NCBI GenBank assembly: GCA_964007475.1
Contig: OZ023273.1
Span: 116,421,812-116,485,811 of the forward strand
DNA length: 64,000 bases
Direction: 5' to 3'
From: Hybos culiciformis
Taxonomy: Eukaryota; Arthropoda; Insecta; Diptera; Hybotidae
The notes under the pieces were generated by a model. The model searched no databases. It saw only the letters and a list, made by a program, of their open reading frames with translations, and was not told the origin of the DNA. Of this stretch, positions 1 to 11,923 are shown one piece after another (the stretch's first letter is position 1; every line of letters begins with the position of its first letter). Made by a program: the position numbers and the translations under genes.

Positions 1-1687
1 TTTTTTTCAAAAAAAAAAAAATACAAATAACATCCTATAATTATATAAAATTCGCTTTATGAAAATTGTTTACATACGTATTATGATTTAGGAAAAATTT
101 TATTGCGAAAAGTTTTAATTAATTAATTAATAAATTATGTAGCTTTAAAATAAATAATTTTTCTTTATCACTTTTAGCACAGATAGATATATTTTTCTAT
201 AAGAACTAAATGAACTTTGTAGAGTTTATAATTTTGTGATTTATTTATGTAAATAAAATATGCCCAATACCTTTATGCTACAAAGACAATTTAGAAGATT
301 ATATAAATTTTATAAATGTAGGTACATAAGGACACGTCGATAAATTTTTAAGTGACCAAAAATGTAATCTATATCTAGAAAGTTGAATTTTTTGTAATAT
401 TTAATTTACTCTTATGATTATTGACAACAAATTTTTTTTAATTACTTCGACAAACATTTTTACGAAATACAATGAAAAAAAAAAAGCATTGTGAATGGTT
501 CTTCGATTGCCCCGCGTTTTCTTTGAGCCATTATTGGCCATGTATTATAAGTAGGTATTATCTGATGAGACTTTTCCGAAAACATAAGCATCAGCGTCAA
601 TCAAAATGTTATTTATCAAGTTACAATCTAAAAATTTTTAATTTTCTCTTTTCAATTTAAAATTGGTTATTTGTAACAAACCTAATTCAAAATATTGGGA
701 TTATTTTATTCGCAGTTTCAAAGTTCAATTAGAAAAAAAATAATACAAATAAATAAAATAAAATATGTATTAAATAAATGCATGATTGTGCTATAATAAA
801 ATATTACAAATTATTTAATTATATTAAAATAATAAAATATATAAAAATTATTTAATCCTAATTTTAATTATTTTTCATTTTAACGATTTTACCTTTTTTT
901 AATAATATATTGTTAGTTTTATTTTGTTTCTTTTTTGATTGGTTACTGACTTTCACTTTTTTACTGAATTATTACAATTTCCAGATGTTTTCACTTCATT
1001 TTTATTTTATAATTTTTTATTCACTGTACCGACCATGCCCAACTATACCTAAGTGTTTTATTTTTTGTTTTGTCAAATTATTGACTGATAAAACGCCAAG
1101 TTTCTTATAAAAATGAAATTTAATAAAAACAAAAATATTATTGTTGTTGATATTGCTCTGCTGCGATATAACAACGGAATAAAAATTGTTTTCTACGCTT
1201 ATACTCCACACATGTAAACATAAGTTTAATTATGCGGTTTTATCTAAATACTTTTATAAATTAGTTGAAGTGCTATTATAAAAACCATTAATAAATTATT
1301 ATTTAAAAAATAGGTTCTTATTGTTCGGCTATAGAATTGAAAATAGGTATGTACAAAGGTCCACCGCTTCGTTATTTATAAATCGATTTAGTAAGACTGA
1401 GATCTTTTGAATAATGGTACGGGATTAGTAAAATAAAAGAATATATGTTGATTTTCTAGTAGTTATTTACACGATGTGAAAGAGAATAATCGCTTTCCTC
1501 AAATTTTCTTGCAAAATATCTACGAAGACTTTAGTATATGAGCGTTTGTTTCAAAATTAAGTTAAAAAAAACATCAGAAATTAAATATAATAAACTTTTA
1601 TTTCTTATTTAATTGTCAATTAATTTAGAACCATAAAAAAAATAACAAAATGTAGGTATATTAGATTATACATTATGCTTAAATTTT
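1..1687. other. AT-rich spacer at left edge, no gene recognised
   Basis: The stretch is AT-rich and lacks any open frame with family-like composition. The short open frames near 472-660 and 910-1211 look like chance products: they are full of Phe, Ile, Tyr and Lys, as expected from AT-rich DNA. On the minus strand an AATAAA hexamer lies at 1602-1597, about 86 bases beyond the stop codon of the Iwr1-type gene, so roughly 1570-1687 is probably that gene's 3' UTR and cleavage region. Nothing else could be supported. Confidence 0.6.
1597..1602 (-). promoter_or_regulatory. Probable polyadenylation signal of the Iwr1-type gene
   Basis: A canonical AATAAA on the minus strand (read as TTTATT on plus) lies about 86 bases past the stop codon at 1688. 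Such hexamers are frequent by chance in this AT-rich DNA, so only the position makes it plausible. Confidence 0.4.
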
Positions 1688-4600
1688 TCAATCTGAATCC
1701 TTAATGTCACTGTCATCTTCATCGCTGTCTGTACTTTTAAATTTTGATTTATACCTAAAAAAATGAAAACTCTTATTAATTTTTTGATTTTTAAAGAAAC
1801 TTTTTTAGAATCGTTCCAATTGTTTTCGATTGTGTTACGCATTGTGCACGTCGTATTCATAATTGCAAAAAATTCATACTTTCGGGCAATAACTTCCTGA
1901 ATAAGCAAAAAGCAATAAGAAAAAACTTCGTTTGCATCGTGATTTCCCAAAATCGCATTCAAGTTTTTTTGTTCAAATACAACGTTCTCTTACCTTTTGT
2001 AAGGATCTTGATATCTAGAAACATCATAACTATCAATGTCTTGATCGAAACTTAATCCTTCTGAATCTACGGAGTGTACAAAATCATTATCATAATAATT
2101 TTCATCATCACTAGATAATTCTCTTTCACCATCTTAAAAATAATATTAGAAAGATAGTAGTTCAATTTGTTAATTTAAATAATGTAGGTCGATTGTTAAA
2201 AACAAAAAATGAAGCCGTATGATTTGTAATTTATTATATTGTAGTATTTTAGATTTTAAAATTTAATTTGGAATTTTGGCTAAAACACAAAGTTCCATAT
2301 TTTTTAAATTTAAGTTTTAATGTTAAATTCATAATTATTTTTAAACAATTAAAAAGTCTAAATTATTAATGTTAATAAAATATGTATAAAAAATATAGCA
2401 TTAGACTTTTGAAAATTCGCATTAAAAGGAAAATATAGTTTATATACCTAAATCGAAATCTTCAACTGCTCTTCTCATATCATCGACTCCAACACTATCA
2501 CTGTCACTGTTATCTTCTAAAATTTTATTTTAAAAAGTAGAAAACATAAATCCAATTTTAATTTTCTAAAAAAGGGTTTGAGAGTGTACCTTCATCTGGA
2601 TAATCGTTTGTATAATAATCTTCACGATTTGAGTCTTCCGAAATGTCTGTATCATCGTAAGAAAAATTGTCTTCATAAACAAAATCATCAAAAGGGCGAA
2701 TGCTAGAATTTTTTAATACAATCAATATTTTGGCGAAGTAAAAATTTTTGCTTTGAGAATAAAACCAAAAATTAAATTGATTGTAAAATAGTAAAATAAT
2801 TATATTGATTTTATATTATTAATTAAAAACTTCATATTTATATTTTATTTTAATTTTTAGTTTTATTTTCAGTTTGTATAAAAAAATCTTAAATTAACAG
2901 AATTTTGCTTAAGATTAAAATACAAAATTTAAAAATGCAAACAAAAATAGCAAAAAAAAAAACAAATCCATTTAAAAATAAATGTATGTACGTTAGTTAA
3001 TAGTAAAAAAATGCGTCAACTCTTAAGATCTTATATTTCGTTTCGACTTCTTACATTAATTCAACAGAGAAAAAATTTATTATAAAATAAATGAATCAGT
3101 CACGAACAAGCCGAAAGGATTGACAAACAGTTCTTTACTCGCTTTTTTTATATTTGTAATTTTTAGTATAAATCATAATAATACTTAGGTTGTGGTACAG
3201 TGTTTAGCTTTTCAAATACGAAAAATTTTAAAGTTGTTTATGAGATGACAGGGTATTGTATTTATTTGGATTGAATTATATATAAAAATTATGAAATACA
3301 TTTATTTGATACTTCTTTCTTATTTAAACTTCAGTAATTGTTAATTTCTTTATGGTTTAAATTTGATGTAAGTAAGTTTATTTTTTTAATCTGTTTTACT
3401 CAAATTAAAATATTTTAATTAAGAAATTATGATGTTCACATTCATAACGTACAATTTTAAGTTCATTTCTATTTTAATCAGATTTTTGTTTGTAGATTTC
3501 TATTCGATCAAGTGATATTCTACAGTCTTAGTCAAACGAAAATATACTTTGCATACATAAAAATCGAAAACGAGTAAATTCTGAAAATTATTTTTGACTA
3601 TGACTGCGGTATTATTCTTACAATGCGTTAAATACAAACATTTCCTAATTTTATTACCATTAATAGAATTGGGTTTGAAACTTAAATTTAAATTATTTTA
3701 ATATAAAATCAGGTTTAAATTGTTCAAATTTTTAGATGCGACATATTTTTTTATAATCATTAGAAAAAAAATCAAACAACTTTTTTCTACATTACTTCAA
3801 TTGGATTTAACACAAAATTATTTTCGGACAGTTTGAAAATTACTTAAAAAAAAAATTAATAATAGAAAGTAATACGGTGTCTAAAAAACTAATTTTCTTG
3901 TTTCCATTTAATTTCCGGTAATTCATAATTTCATAAAACTAATGAATTTCATATTATTTTCAAAATTATAAAGTTTTCTTTTAAAATACATCTAGAGTAA
4001 AAAAAATACTCTACTTTTGGTTTTTTTTTTTTTTGATTTTTTATGATAATATTTTATATTCCGGAATCCAATAGAATAGTATATTCATTTAAGTGAGAAC
4101 AATAATTTTCGTTAATTCTTAATAATTCTAAATGTAGCACCTATGCAAAAATAAATTTTGATCTGTATAGAATACAAACCTTATGTGATAATTATGTAAG
4201 TATTCAGTTAAATTTTGTTCATTCATTTCATTTTCTTCTGGTAAATATAAATCGTACACATAGTCTTCTTCTTCATCGATAACGTCATTTTCTTTAATTT
4301 CATTTTCTGTTTTATTATTTTCAGTAACATTATTTTTTATTGAATTATTAGAATCTTCAATATCAACAACTGTAACCAATTTTGATTCATTATTTTCATT
4401 TTCTGTAACTGCTTCTAAATCAGCACGATAACAATTTACTATTTTAAAACGATTTTCATGTAATTGAGATCGCATCTCTTCACGACCACGCTTAGTAATT
4501 GATTGTGGCTTTGGACGATTTTTTTGTGCCAATTGCTTAGCATCATCTTTTGTTAAACGTTGTAATTGTGTTACGACTGAATCTTTCTAAAAAAAAAAAA

Positions 4601-5456
4601 TCAAAGAATTAAAAAAAAAACCATGAAATAAAAAAATTATAATTTTTAATTGTTATTGCAACAAAAACTGAAACTTTTGTTAGACTACCTAAATGACATG
4701 ACATCTGGCGTTTTGCGCCAATTTTCTTTGTTTTCATAATATGCTTTTTTCTGATCCCAACTTAAAAACAAAAGCAAACCGTAAGATTCGGAAACACTGT
4801 CAAATCTTCGATTAAAAAAAACCCATTTTATTCCCAAATTGGAAGATTGTAGATAGAAGACGTTGTAAATACCTAGCAACCTACCTACATATCAAAAACA
4901 AGTGCCCCCTTTTCATTGTTTGATAATTTTTCGTTTGTTAGTTCCAGGTAGGTGTATATAGATACCTAGCTAAATAGGTAGATCAACTTCTAAATAAAAA
5001 GTACTTGAAACTAAGTGAACTACACCTTCCACCAGCTTAAGAAAGAAATGTGAAAAAGTTAAAAAGGATTGAATTCTATACCCCCAAGCCCCAACTGAAC
5101 TATTTATTTGGCAATTAATAATTTTTCGAAATTAAATGAAACACATTTTTATTTCGATTGAAGGTATACCCGTAGCAAAGAAAATATCGGAAGATTGATT
5201 GTGGGTAAGCACGTTACACTTAATCGATTTTGCAAACAAATCAAAAAAAAAAAACCACATAAACTAAACCTACCGGTTTTGCAGTTCCAGCAAATTTAAA
5301 AATTGTTGAAACTTCATCATTATTAGTTGCGACTCCTGCTTCATCAACATCGGTGACATTATTTTCGAATTTCCTTCTCTTGCAATTTAACACAAATGCG
5401 TTTAGTGATTGCTCTTCATCGATCCGACGTTTTACTCGAACAACAGCTGCTGCCAT
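1688..5456 (-). CDS. SLC7A6OS / Iwr1-type RNA polymerase II nuclear localisation protein
   Basis: Six exons on the minus strand, all joins phase-consistent: 5456-5274, 4586-4180, 2702-2590, 2516-2448, 2132-1994 and 1754-1688 (978 nt, 325 aa plus stop). The N-terminus carries AAVVRVKRR followed by LNAFVLNCKRRK, matching the RVKRKR and LVLACKR segments at the start of vertebrate SLC7A6OS. Exon 2 ends with a DEEEDYVYDLYLPE segment, equivalent to the DDYVYDIYYL Iwr1 motif. Exon 3 has REDYYTNDYPDE, similar to the NNWRNEYPEE block. The C-terminus is very acidic and serine-rich, as in the family. The known role of Iwr1 proteins is to bind assembled RNA polymerase II and direct its import into the nucleus. 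The start is the first in-frame Met before AAAVVRVKRR. Intron 2 (4179-2703) is the longest at about 1.5 kb. Family identity is solid; the exact exon edges are by eye. Confidence 0.9.
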
Positions 5457-7172
5457 TTTAATATAATTTTCTTTTTTTCTCAAAATTTTATTTTTCTTCA
5501 AGTCTATAATAATTAATTTTTTTAATATTTTAAATACCTATAATTTATTTAATTTTTTTTTTGTTAATTTAATAATTCCATCCACGCTTTTTTCCTTCCT
5601 TTGTGTGTATTTTGTAATTTCAATCAAGTCAATATCAATTCAGTCTCAGTGATGCCAGAAAAAAGCCAAAATGATTAACTCACTCAAACTTAAATTTCAT
5701 TTTTTAACTTAACAAAAGAAAAATTTAACGAGTGAGTGGTAAGGTGGATATATTTTTATTTGGAGGCTGAGTGAAACAATTGCAATGGTGAAAAAAGAAA
5801 AAAACAAAAGAAAACGTTTCCAAAATTTCAAATTAACTTAACTAATAACTAATTTAATAATATATTTGTTTTCATTATAATAATAATAATTATATATAAA
5901 AAAAAATTAAAATCTAATTTTTATAAAAAGTTGTAATTTTATGATCAAACACATTCTGATAGAGGCAGCATAATGACTTAAGACATTATTATACGAAAAA
6001 AAAAGTCATAAATTGTACAAACATTATGTCGTTCTTAAAGCAACTAAAGATGTACATATTGTATGCAGACATTATGTCGTTTTTTTATACATTATTGTCA
6101 TAATCATTATGGCGGATCCCTTTTCATAGATAATTTTTTGATATCAACTTTTAAACCAAGTTATTAAATTATGAAAAAAAGGGTTAGATTATCAAAAATT
6201 GTACGAACAATTGAGTCAGACGTCAGTTATAATTAAAGTACATCTCCGATATACAATTCAAATTTCATCGTTATTAATTAAAACTTTTCAAAACTTGCAA
6301 ATAATTTTTTTTCTACTTTTCAACCTGATGACAATGCTTTGGAAGACCATCTTTCAAATAAATATTCAACTCATAGGTATACTTATATAAATCATGCATA
6401 TAATAAGACAAGATACATAAGATACATATAATTTTTAACTAAACAAATAGATTTTATTATTTTTTTTTTATTTCACATTCACAAATATTAGAAGGGCCGG
6501 GACATTCATAATGCTGCTCATTGGTGCGAAAATTAAAAAAAAAAAAGTAGATTTAAAAAATAACCTACCTAACTAACCTACCCAGATTATGTAATAGAAA
6601 TCGATCAGGGCTTTGTTTAATGTTCGTTCGTTAAAAAAACGTTTTCAATTTGAAACGTAAAACAAAACATAAAATCAAATTAACTATTTAAAATTAAAAT
6701 ATTTCATTTTCCCAAAAACACAAAAAGGAAGAAAGCGATTTTTATGCAGATTTTATGAAATAAAATACATAGGTACATACATAATGTAAAATAGTGTTTT
6801 ATTGTTTTAAATTTTATTTTTGAGTTTATTTTATTTTAACTATTTTATGATGATTCCTAATTTTTTCTTCTGTGTGTTATTTTATGACACATAATTATAA
6901 TTGAACCAGATTCTGTATATAACCAGAGGTTGTTGTTATTATAAGGTTTTCCTTTTATGATGTATTATGGCGCTGATTCGAACGGATTTACTAAGAAATT
7001 TTCTTAAGGAACAGAAAAATGAAAATAAAACATTAGATTCAAAAAACCTGGTACGATTTACTCGGTATCGGTAAAATCAATTTCAGGTAAACCGAAACTT
7101 TACGTTAATGTCAAAAATCTAAATGGAAAACAGGAAAAAATTTAAAAAAAATAATATTATTTATGATATTTT
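5457..7172. other. Spacer between the Iwr1-type and SDR genes
   Basis: About 1.7 kb. The right end of the Iwr1-type gene (5457 onward) should hold its promoter and 5' UTR. A small inverted-repeat element lies at 5966-6114. The rest is AT-rich sequence with no frame that looks like protein. The 3' UTR of the minus-strand SDR gene must lie somewhere below 7173. Confidence 0.6.
5966..6114. mobile_element. Short inverted-repeat element (MITE-like), copy 1
   Basis: About 150 bp with imperfect terminal inverted repeats. The left end (GCATAATGACTTAAGACATT) and the reverse complement of the right end (GCCATAATGATTATGACAAT) share the GC(C)ATAATGA start and remain similar for some 40 bases. Inside are repeated CATTATGTCGTTTTT blocks. 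A related copy is at about 33095-33240. No coding capacity and no clear target duplication was seen. Confidence 0.55.
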
Positions 7173-9243
7173 TCATTCTAAAAAACTTCTTAATTTTAAT
7201 GCCACCCTTACAGGAAGCAATTTTATAAGTCTATCAACATATACTTTATGTTTAGGTATACTAATTTCCATTTCATTACGAAGAATTCCATCCATAATAT
7301 TTTTAGAAATAGCTTGTTGAATAAGATTGTAGTGTGAATGTGTATACGATCGTCTCAGTTTATGATCAAAATTTTTTCCAAAATATTCTTGATAAGTATT
7401 ATAAATATGTATTAATGTTATTTTAAGTCTGGAATCACTGTCATCATTAGCATTGCAAAAATCATTGGCAATTGCCTCAAAAAGACCTTGAATTCCATGT
7501 TCACCGACTGTCAGTGAATATGGTGCTTCATTTTTACATTCATATTTGAATAAAATCACATGACCATATTTATACTTTTTCATATCGGGCAATATTTCAT
7601 TAAGTACCTTTAAAACAAAAAAAAAGTTTTTTTGTGTCCATATAGTGTAAACATGTATTGAATTTAAAGCTATGGTTTTTTAAATTTTAATTAGGTGCTT
7701 CTTTATCGATTATTCTACAGTTAATAAATCTTGTTTCCATATATCTGCAATAGTTCAATTACAATAGATTCTTCAATCGTTGTTTAGGCCTTCAGTTTTA
7801 GAATCTTTGCTATTAGATTTTCTTTTTTTGCAATTTTAATTATATATACTTACCCAAATATGAGATAAAATTGTCATTTCTAATGAAGTTCTTATACCCG
7901 TCTCTGGATTTATTTCAGTATTTGGATTTGCTGAACAATAAGCAAAAATTGTAATATTTCCAACTAAAAATGATTATAATATAGTATTGTATATGATTAA
8001 AAAAGGTTTTGTGAGTGAATTTTTTTTTTATTTTCCAAACAGGTATTTTGCGATCCTTATGGATATTTTATGATTTTTTCATCTAATACTTATCAACGCA
8101 TATATATCCTGGTAAAAAGCATTAATTAAATTACCATCTTTTTTAATTGCTGTTATTATTTTTGTTATACTTTCATTTGAACTCATATCACAAGTGTAGC
8201 CGTAAGCTCTATTTCCAAGCAATTTGATTTGTTTAACCTATAATATGAAAGATGGTAAATAATAATTTATATGTGTAGTATTTAAAATTCAGTTACAGTT
8301 CAAGTGCAATTACAGATGAGTTTTCAAATTATACAAAACATTATGTGTATATATTGGTTCGTTGTGACACTATAAATTTAGTTACATTCGTACATTTAGG
8401 TATATTTTTATAAATGAAACTACCGAAAGAATTTAGACTGATCTAAGAATACTGACTAATTTTAAAAGAAAGTTTATACTTCAAGAACTAATTAGTTATA
8501 TTTTTAAAATTAACTTACCGTTGATTCATTTTCCACCGAATTTTTATCCACGCATACAACTAAAAAAATATAACAAACTATTTATTCAATAAATACCTAA
8601 AATACATTTTTGCATGTTTGATACTTTATAATTATATTTTTTGAACGGATACTTGAATAATATATTTGTATGTTATTACTCAATGCATTTGTAAGAGACG
8701 AATTAAAATTTTTTTAAATTAATTAAATTGTGGAAAAACTATTTAATTTACTTACCGACAGACCCTTTACGGGAGAAATCTATAGCAAGTAGTTTTCCAA
8801 CTCCAAAACTTGCACCAAAAACTGAAAAATAAAATTAAATTTTAATGAAGTTTTTTAATATTGTTATGCATACATGTACATCGTATTTTTGATTAAATAC
8901 AATAATTTTGAAATCGAAAAACATATAAATAATTGTGTATGTTTAAACTTTAAATAATTTGGTTTATTGTCAAAATTTATAATACCTCTTTTAGAGCTAG
9001 AGTATTATAAATTACGATCCATCTTAAAAATCTTACGAAAACCCTATACTCTCAATTTATACACAATATTTTCATCAAATTTAATGAATATATTATTATT
9101 ATTATGCATTTTGAGTTTCAGGTTTTACTCGAATGGAAACGAAAATAATAAAAATTTCTTACCAAGAACAATTTCATTATTTGCCGATTTTTTCTCCCTT
9201 CGAAAAAAAATACAACAAGCGCTTAGGAATATCTCATAAACAG
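7173..9243 (-). CDS. SDR16C-like short-chain dehydrogenase with degenerate active site (5' exon not found)
   Basis: Six minus-strand exons read: 9243-9163, 8821-8756, 8559-8519, 8237-8135, 7963-7854 and 7607-7173 (stop). They encode about 278 residues. The order matches the SDR16C family (RDH10, epidermal retinol dehydrogenase 2, HSD17B11/13): a hydrophobic N-terminal segment ending NNEIVL, the cofactor loop VFGASFGVGK (TGxxxGxG type), a VVCVDKN second strand, GNRAYGYTCDM, VGNITIFAYCSAN, SHIW, and a C-terminal LIKLLPVRVALKL helix. The usual NNAG is YCSAN, the catalytic Ser strand ISSSAG is FKYEC, and no YxxxK exists (LTVGE aligns there). It therefore probably lacks dehydrogenase activity. The first listed exon begins with two bases of a split codon, so at least one upstream coding exon is missing from this model. 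No frameshift or stop interrupts the frame, and all introns have GT-AG ends, so it looks like an expressed pseudoenzyme rather than a dead copy. Confidence 0.8.
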
Positions 9244-10577
9244 CTACAAAACAAAAATGTATTAAATCTATAAAATATACACACGATGAATAAAAACGAA
9301 TAAACATTCTTACAAAAAATATTAAATACTACTGACTGATTGAATCTAATTTCGTATTTTTTATTTTAATAAAAATATGTTAAAATGAGCTGATAATACC
9401 TAAGTGGACGAAAAAATATATTACGCTCTTCAAAAATCGTATATAAATTCATAAGCCTGTGTCCAACTTTAACTTCGCAAAAAATCTATAATTATATAAT
9501 TAATATCGAATTATATTTACAGTGTGATCACAAGAAACTTTCGGCAATAATAATTTTTCTAAACAATTTGTTTCTATTTCTCATTTTTTAAATATTTATT
9601 AATTGAATATTATCTGAATGCAAAAGAAAATTAATTTTATACTTTAATAAAAAACCAACTGCTTTCCGATAAGAAAATGTATATTACAGAACAGGACTAC
9701 CTAATCAGAAAAACGATCTTGTTAGTTAATTTCAGTTTTTAGACGTCCGACGTGTTGTTTATCGGAAAATTTCAAAATGCTTCCCATGCAGCTAAATGCT
9801 AAAGAAGGAAATGTGCATTTGAATTTTTTTGCAAAAAAATTAAAAGGATACATTTATCGAGATTTATTTTCTTCAAATTTTTCGATTTTTTGAAAGTTAA
9901 AAAACGGTCCAGCAAATGTTTTTTTTATTATTAAACATAACAAGTTAAAAGTCCTCTGCATCTATCTGAATTGACATAGTTGATCTGTCTGCAAACATTA
10001 ATATGAAAGAATAATATTTCAATTACAATGAGTATTATGCACGATATGAAAATATTCACTGAAAATCAAAGACTATATTTTATTTCATAAAAAATAATAA
10101 TTCTAGTTTTGGAAAGTTCTTTCATCCGAAAGAAGAATTAAAAACCCGTTATTAGAAATGTTTTCAATTTGTTTTCTCTGTGATGCACATGGTATTATTA
10201 ATTAAAAGAGGAGTAATATTCTTCAATAAAATATTCTCTCACATTTTGAGTTTTCTTTTTTATTTTATAGACATAATTAAAATTGCATTGTTTGTATACA
10301 TTAGAAAATATTAAACAATAATATGTAGAAGAATCTAAGTAAACTATGGTTTATAATTAAATGCGACTTCAGATATTCTCACACAACAAATTGTAACAAT
10401 ATTATGTTAACGAATGCGATCAAAATTAAATTATAACCCACATTCCAAGAAAATTTTTTGACTATCTGCTTTTCAAATTCCCAACACTGATTTAGTTACT
10501 TTGGAAATTGCGTATTCTTGGCTTAATATTCTGAAAATGCTGATTATAAAGAAAACACCTTAGTCTATCTTTTGTAT

Positions 10578-11184
10578 GTTATGAACAAAGACCGGAAGTT
10601 CATGCAAATACATGTTTTTTTCTGATAGTTCTAAACTAAAATGAAGTAAATATCTGTGCGAATCAAAAATTTTTAAGAAAAATGGCATCGATTTGTTAGA
10701 GCATATATTTGCATATTTCTCCAATAAATGCTATAAATGCATGTATTTGCATTTTTTCGACAATTTTCGAAAAAAAATAATAAAAAATTGAGGATTTCTT
10801 CATGTCAACATTTTTTCAAAAGTTTCGCATCGATTTGTTAGAGCATATATTTGCATATTTCTCCAATAAATGCATATAATTGCATATTTACCTTATAAAT
10901 GCATGCATTTGCATTTTTTGGACAATTTTCAAAAAACAAAAAAAATTGAGGATTTCTTCATGTTAACATTTTTTTGAAAGAATGTTTACCTACAACTTTT
11001 TCTAATAGATGGTTTTACAAATTGTCACTGAAAATCACAGAAGAAAATATATAATTGTTTCTAATTGCAATTTATCATGTATTATAGTGCATGTTTAAGA
11101 GTATATTTGTTAGGTTTTAAGAGCATAGGAGCATGCATATTTTAACCTTTTTAAGAGCATGAACTTCCGGTCTCTGGTTATGAA
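10578..11184. mobile_element. Non-autonomous hAT element with 8-bp target duplication
   Basis: The element runs from 10586 to 11176 (591 bp) and is flanked on both sides by the direct repeat GTTATGAA (10578-10585 and 11177-11184), the 8-bp duplication expected for hAT transposons. The terminal inverted repeats are CAAAGACCGGAAGTTCATGC on the left and, read inward from the right, CAGAGACCGGAAGTTCATGC: 20 bases with one mismatch. The inside has no transposase frame. It consists largely of two tandem copies of a unit of about 142-157 bp rich in ATTTGCAT and ATAAATGC words. It must have been mobilised by a transposase encoded elsewhere. Confidence 0.88.
10686..10985. repeat. Two-copy tandem repeat inside the hAT element
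   Basis: The segment CATCGATTTGTTAGAGCATA begins at 10686 and again at 10828, a period of 142 bases. The following TTGCATATTTCTCCAATAAA also recurs. Both copies end with a GAGGATTTCTTCATGT block (about 10791 and 10948). The copies differ by small insertions in the ATGCAT-rich part. Confidence 0.8.
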
Positions 11185-11923
11185 ATTATTTAATTATGCA
11201 AACTTTTTTTTTTTAAAATATGTATTGTAGATTAACTGAAATTTAATTAATAAAAGCCATGAGGCTATTTTTTTGTTTTAATAACATAATAATTTAATAA
11301 TACATAATTTATAGTTCGTAGTGATTTTAAAAGTCATATCAAAAACTTAAAAATAAATTTTATATGAATTTGAAACATCAATTATATCGTCAGATGAGTA
11401 AAAGTTAATTACAATAGTTTAGCTTGTTGTTTTCAATCTTACTACATTATCGACTTATTACTTTTAATTCATAATCCAGTAATTAAATCAATCAATTATA
11501 AATATAAACCAGAACCATAAAGAATATTTTTTCCATTATGATGCTATGCGGTACCTATCTATATCAGTACGTAAATTATAAAATGGATTTAAATGTGTGT
11601 ATGTCAAAGTAAAAGTAGCGCATTGAAACAAATTATTAAATAAGAATTAATTAAATCTAAGTATGACATGGATATGAAATTTGTTTTACTAGGCTTGGGA
11701 TATTCATTAAAATAAATATTTTAATTATTGTTTTTTAACGTATAACTATACTTTTTTTAATCAAGATAATCAAAAATCAAGGTAATTTAAAAAATGTAGC
11801 ATTATGTTAATGGAAACGATTGTTGTTTTATAAAATGTATTTTTAAAATGATTCCTTGATTTAATTTTCCTAATATATTTTTATAGACATTAATTTGTGA
11901 GGTTAATTTAGAAGATCTAAATA

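Larger units (their letters stand above)
9244..11923. other. Spacer between the SDR and OATP genes
   Basis: About 2.7 kb. The left part must hold the missing first exon(s) and promoter of the minus-strand SDR gene. A hAT-type element fills 10586-11176. The remainder, including 9450-10577 and 11185-11923, is AT-rich and shows no recognisable gene; the last part should contain the OATP 3' UTR. Confidence 0.55.

Noticed and set aside
9400..9452. Candidate first coding exon of the SDR gene (ATG AAT TTA TAT at 9452 on minus, donor after 9400)
   Set aside because: It leaves two bases of a split codon, but the next exon needs one; joining them puts a stop right after the splice. The true first exon was not found.
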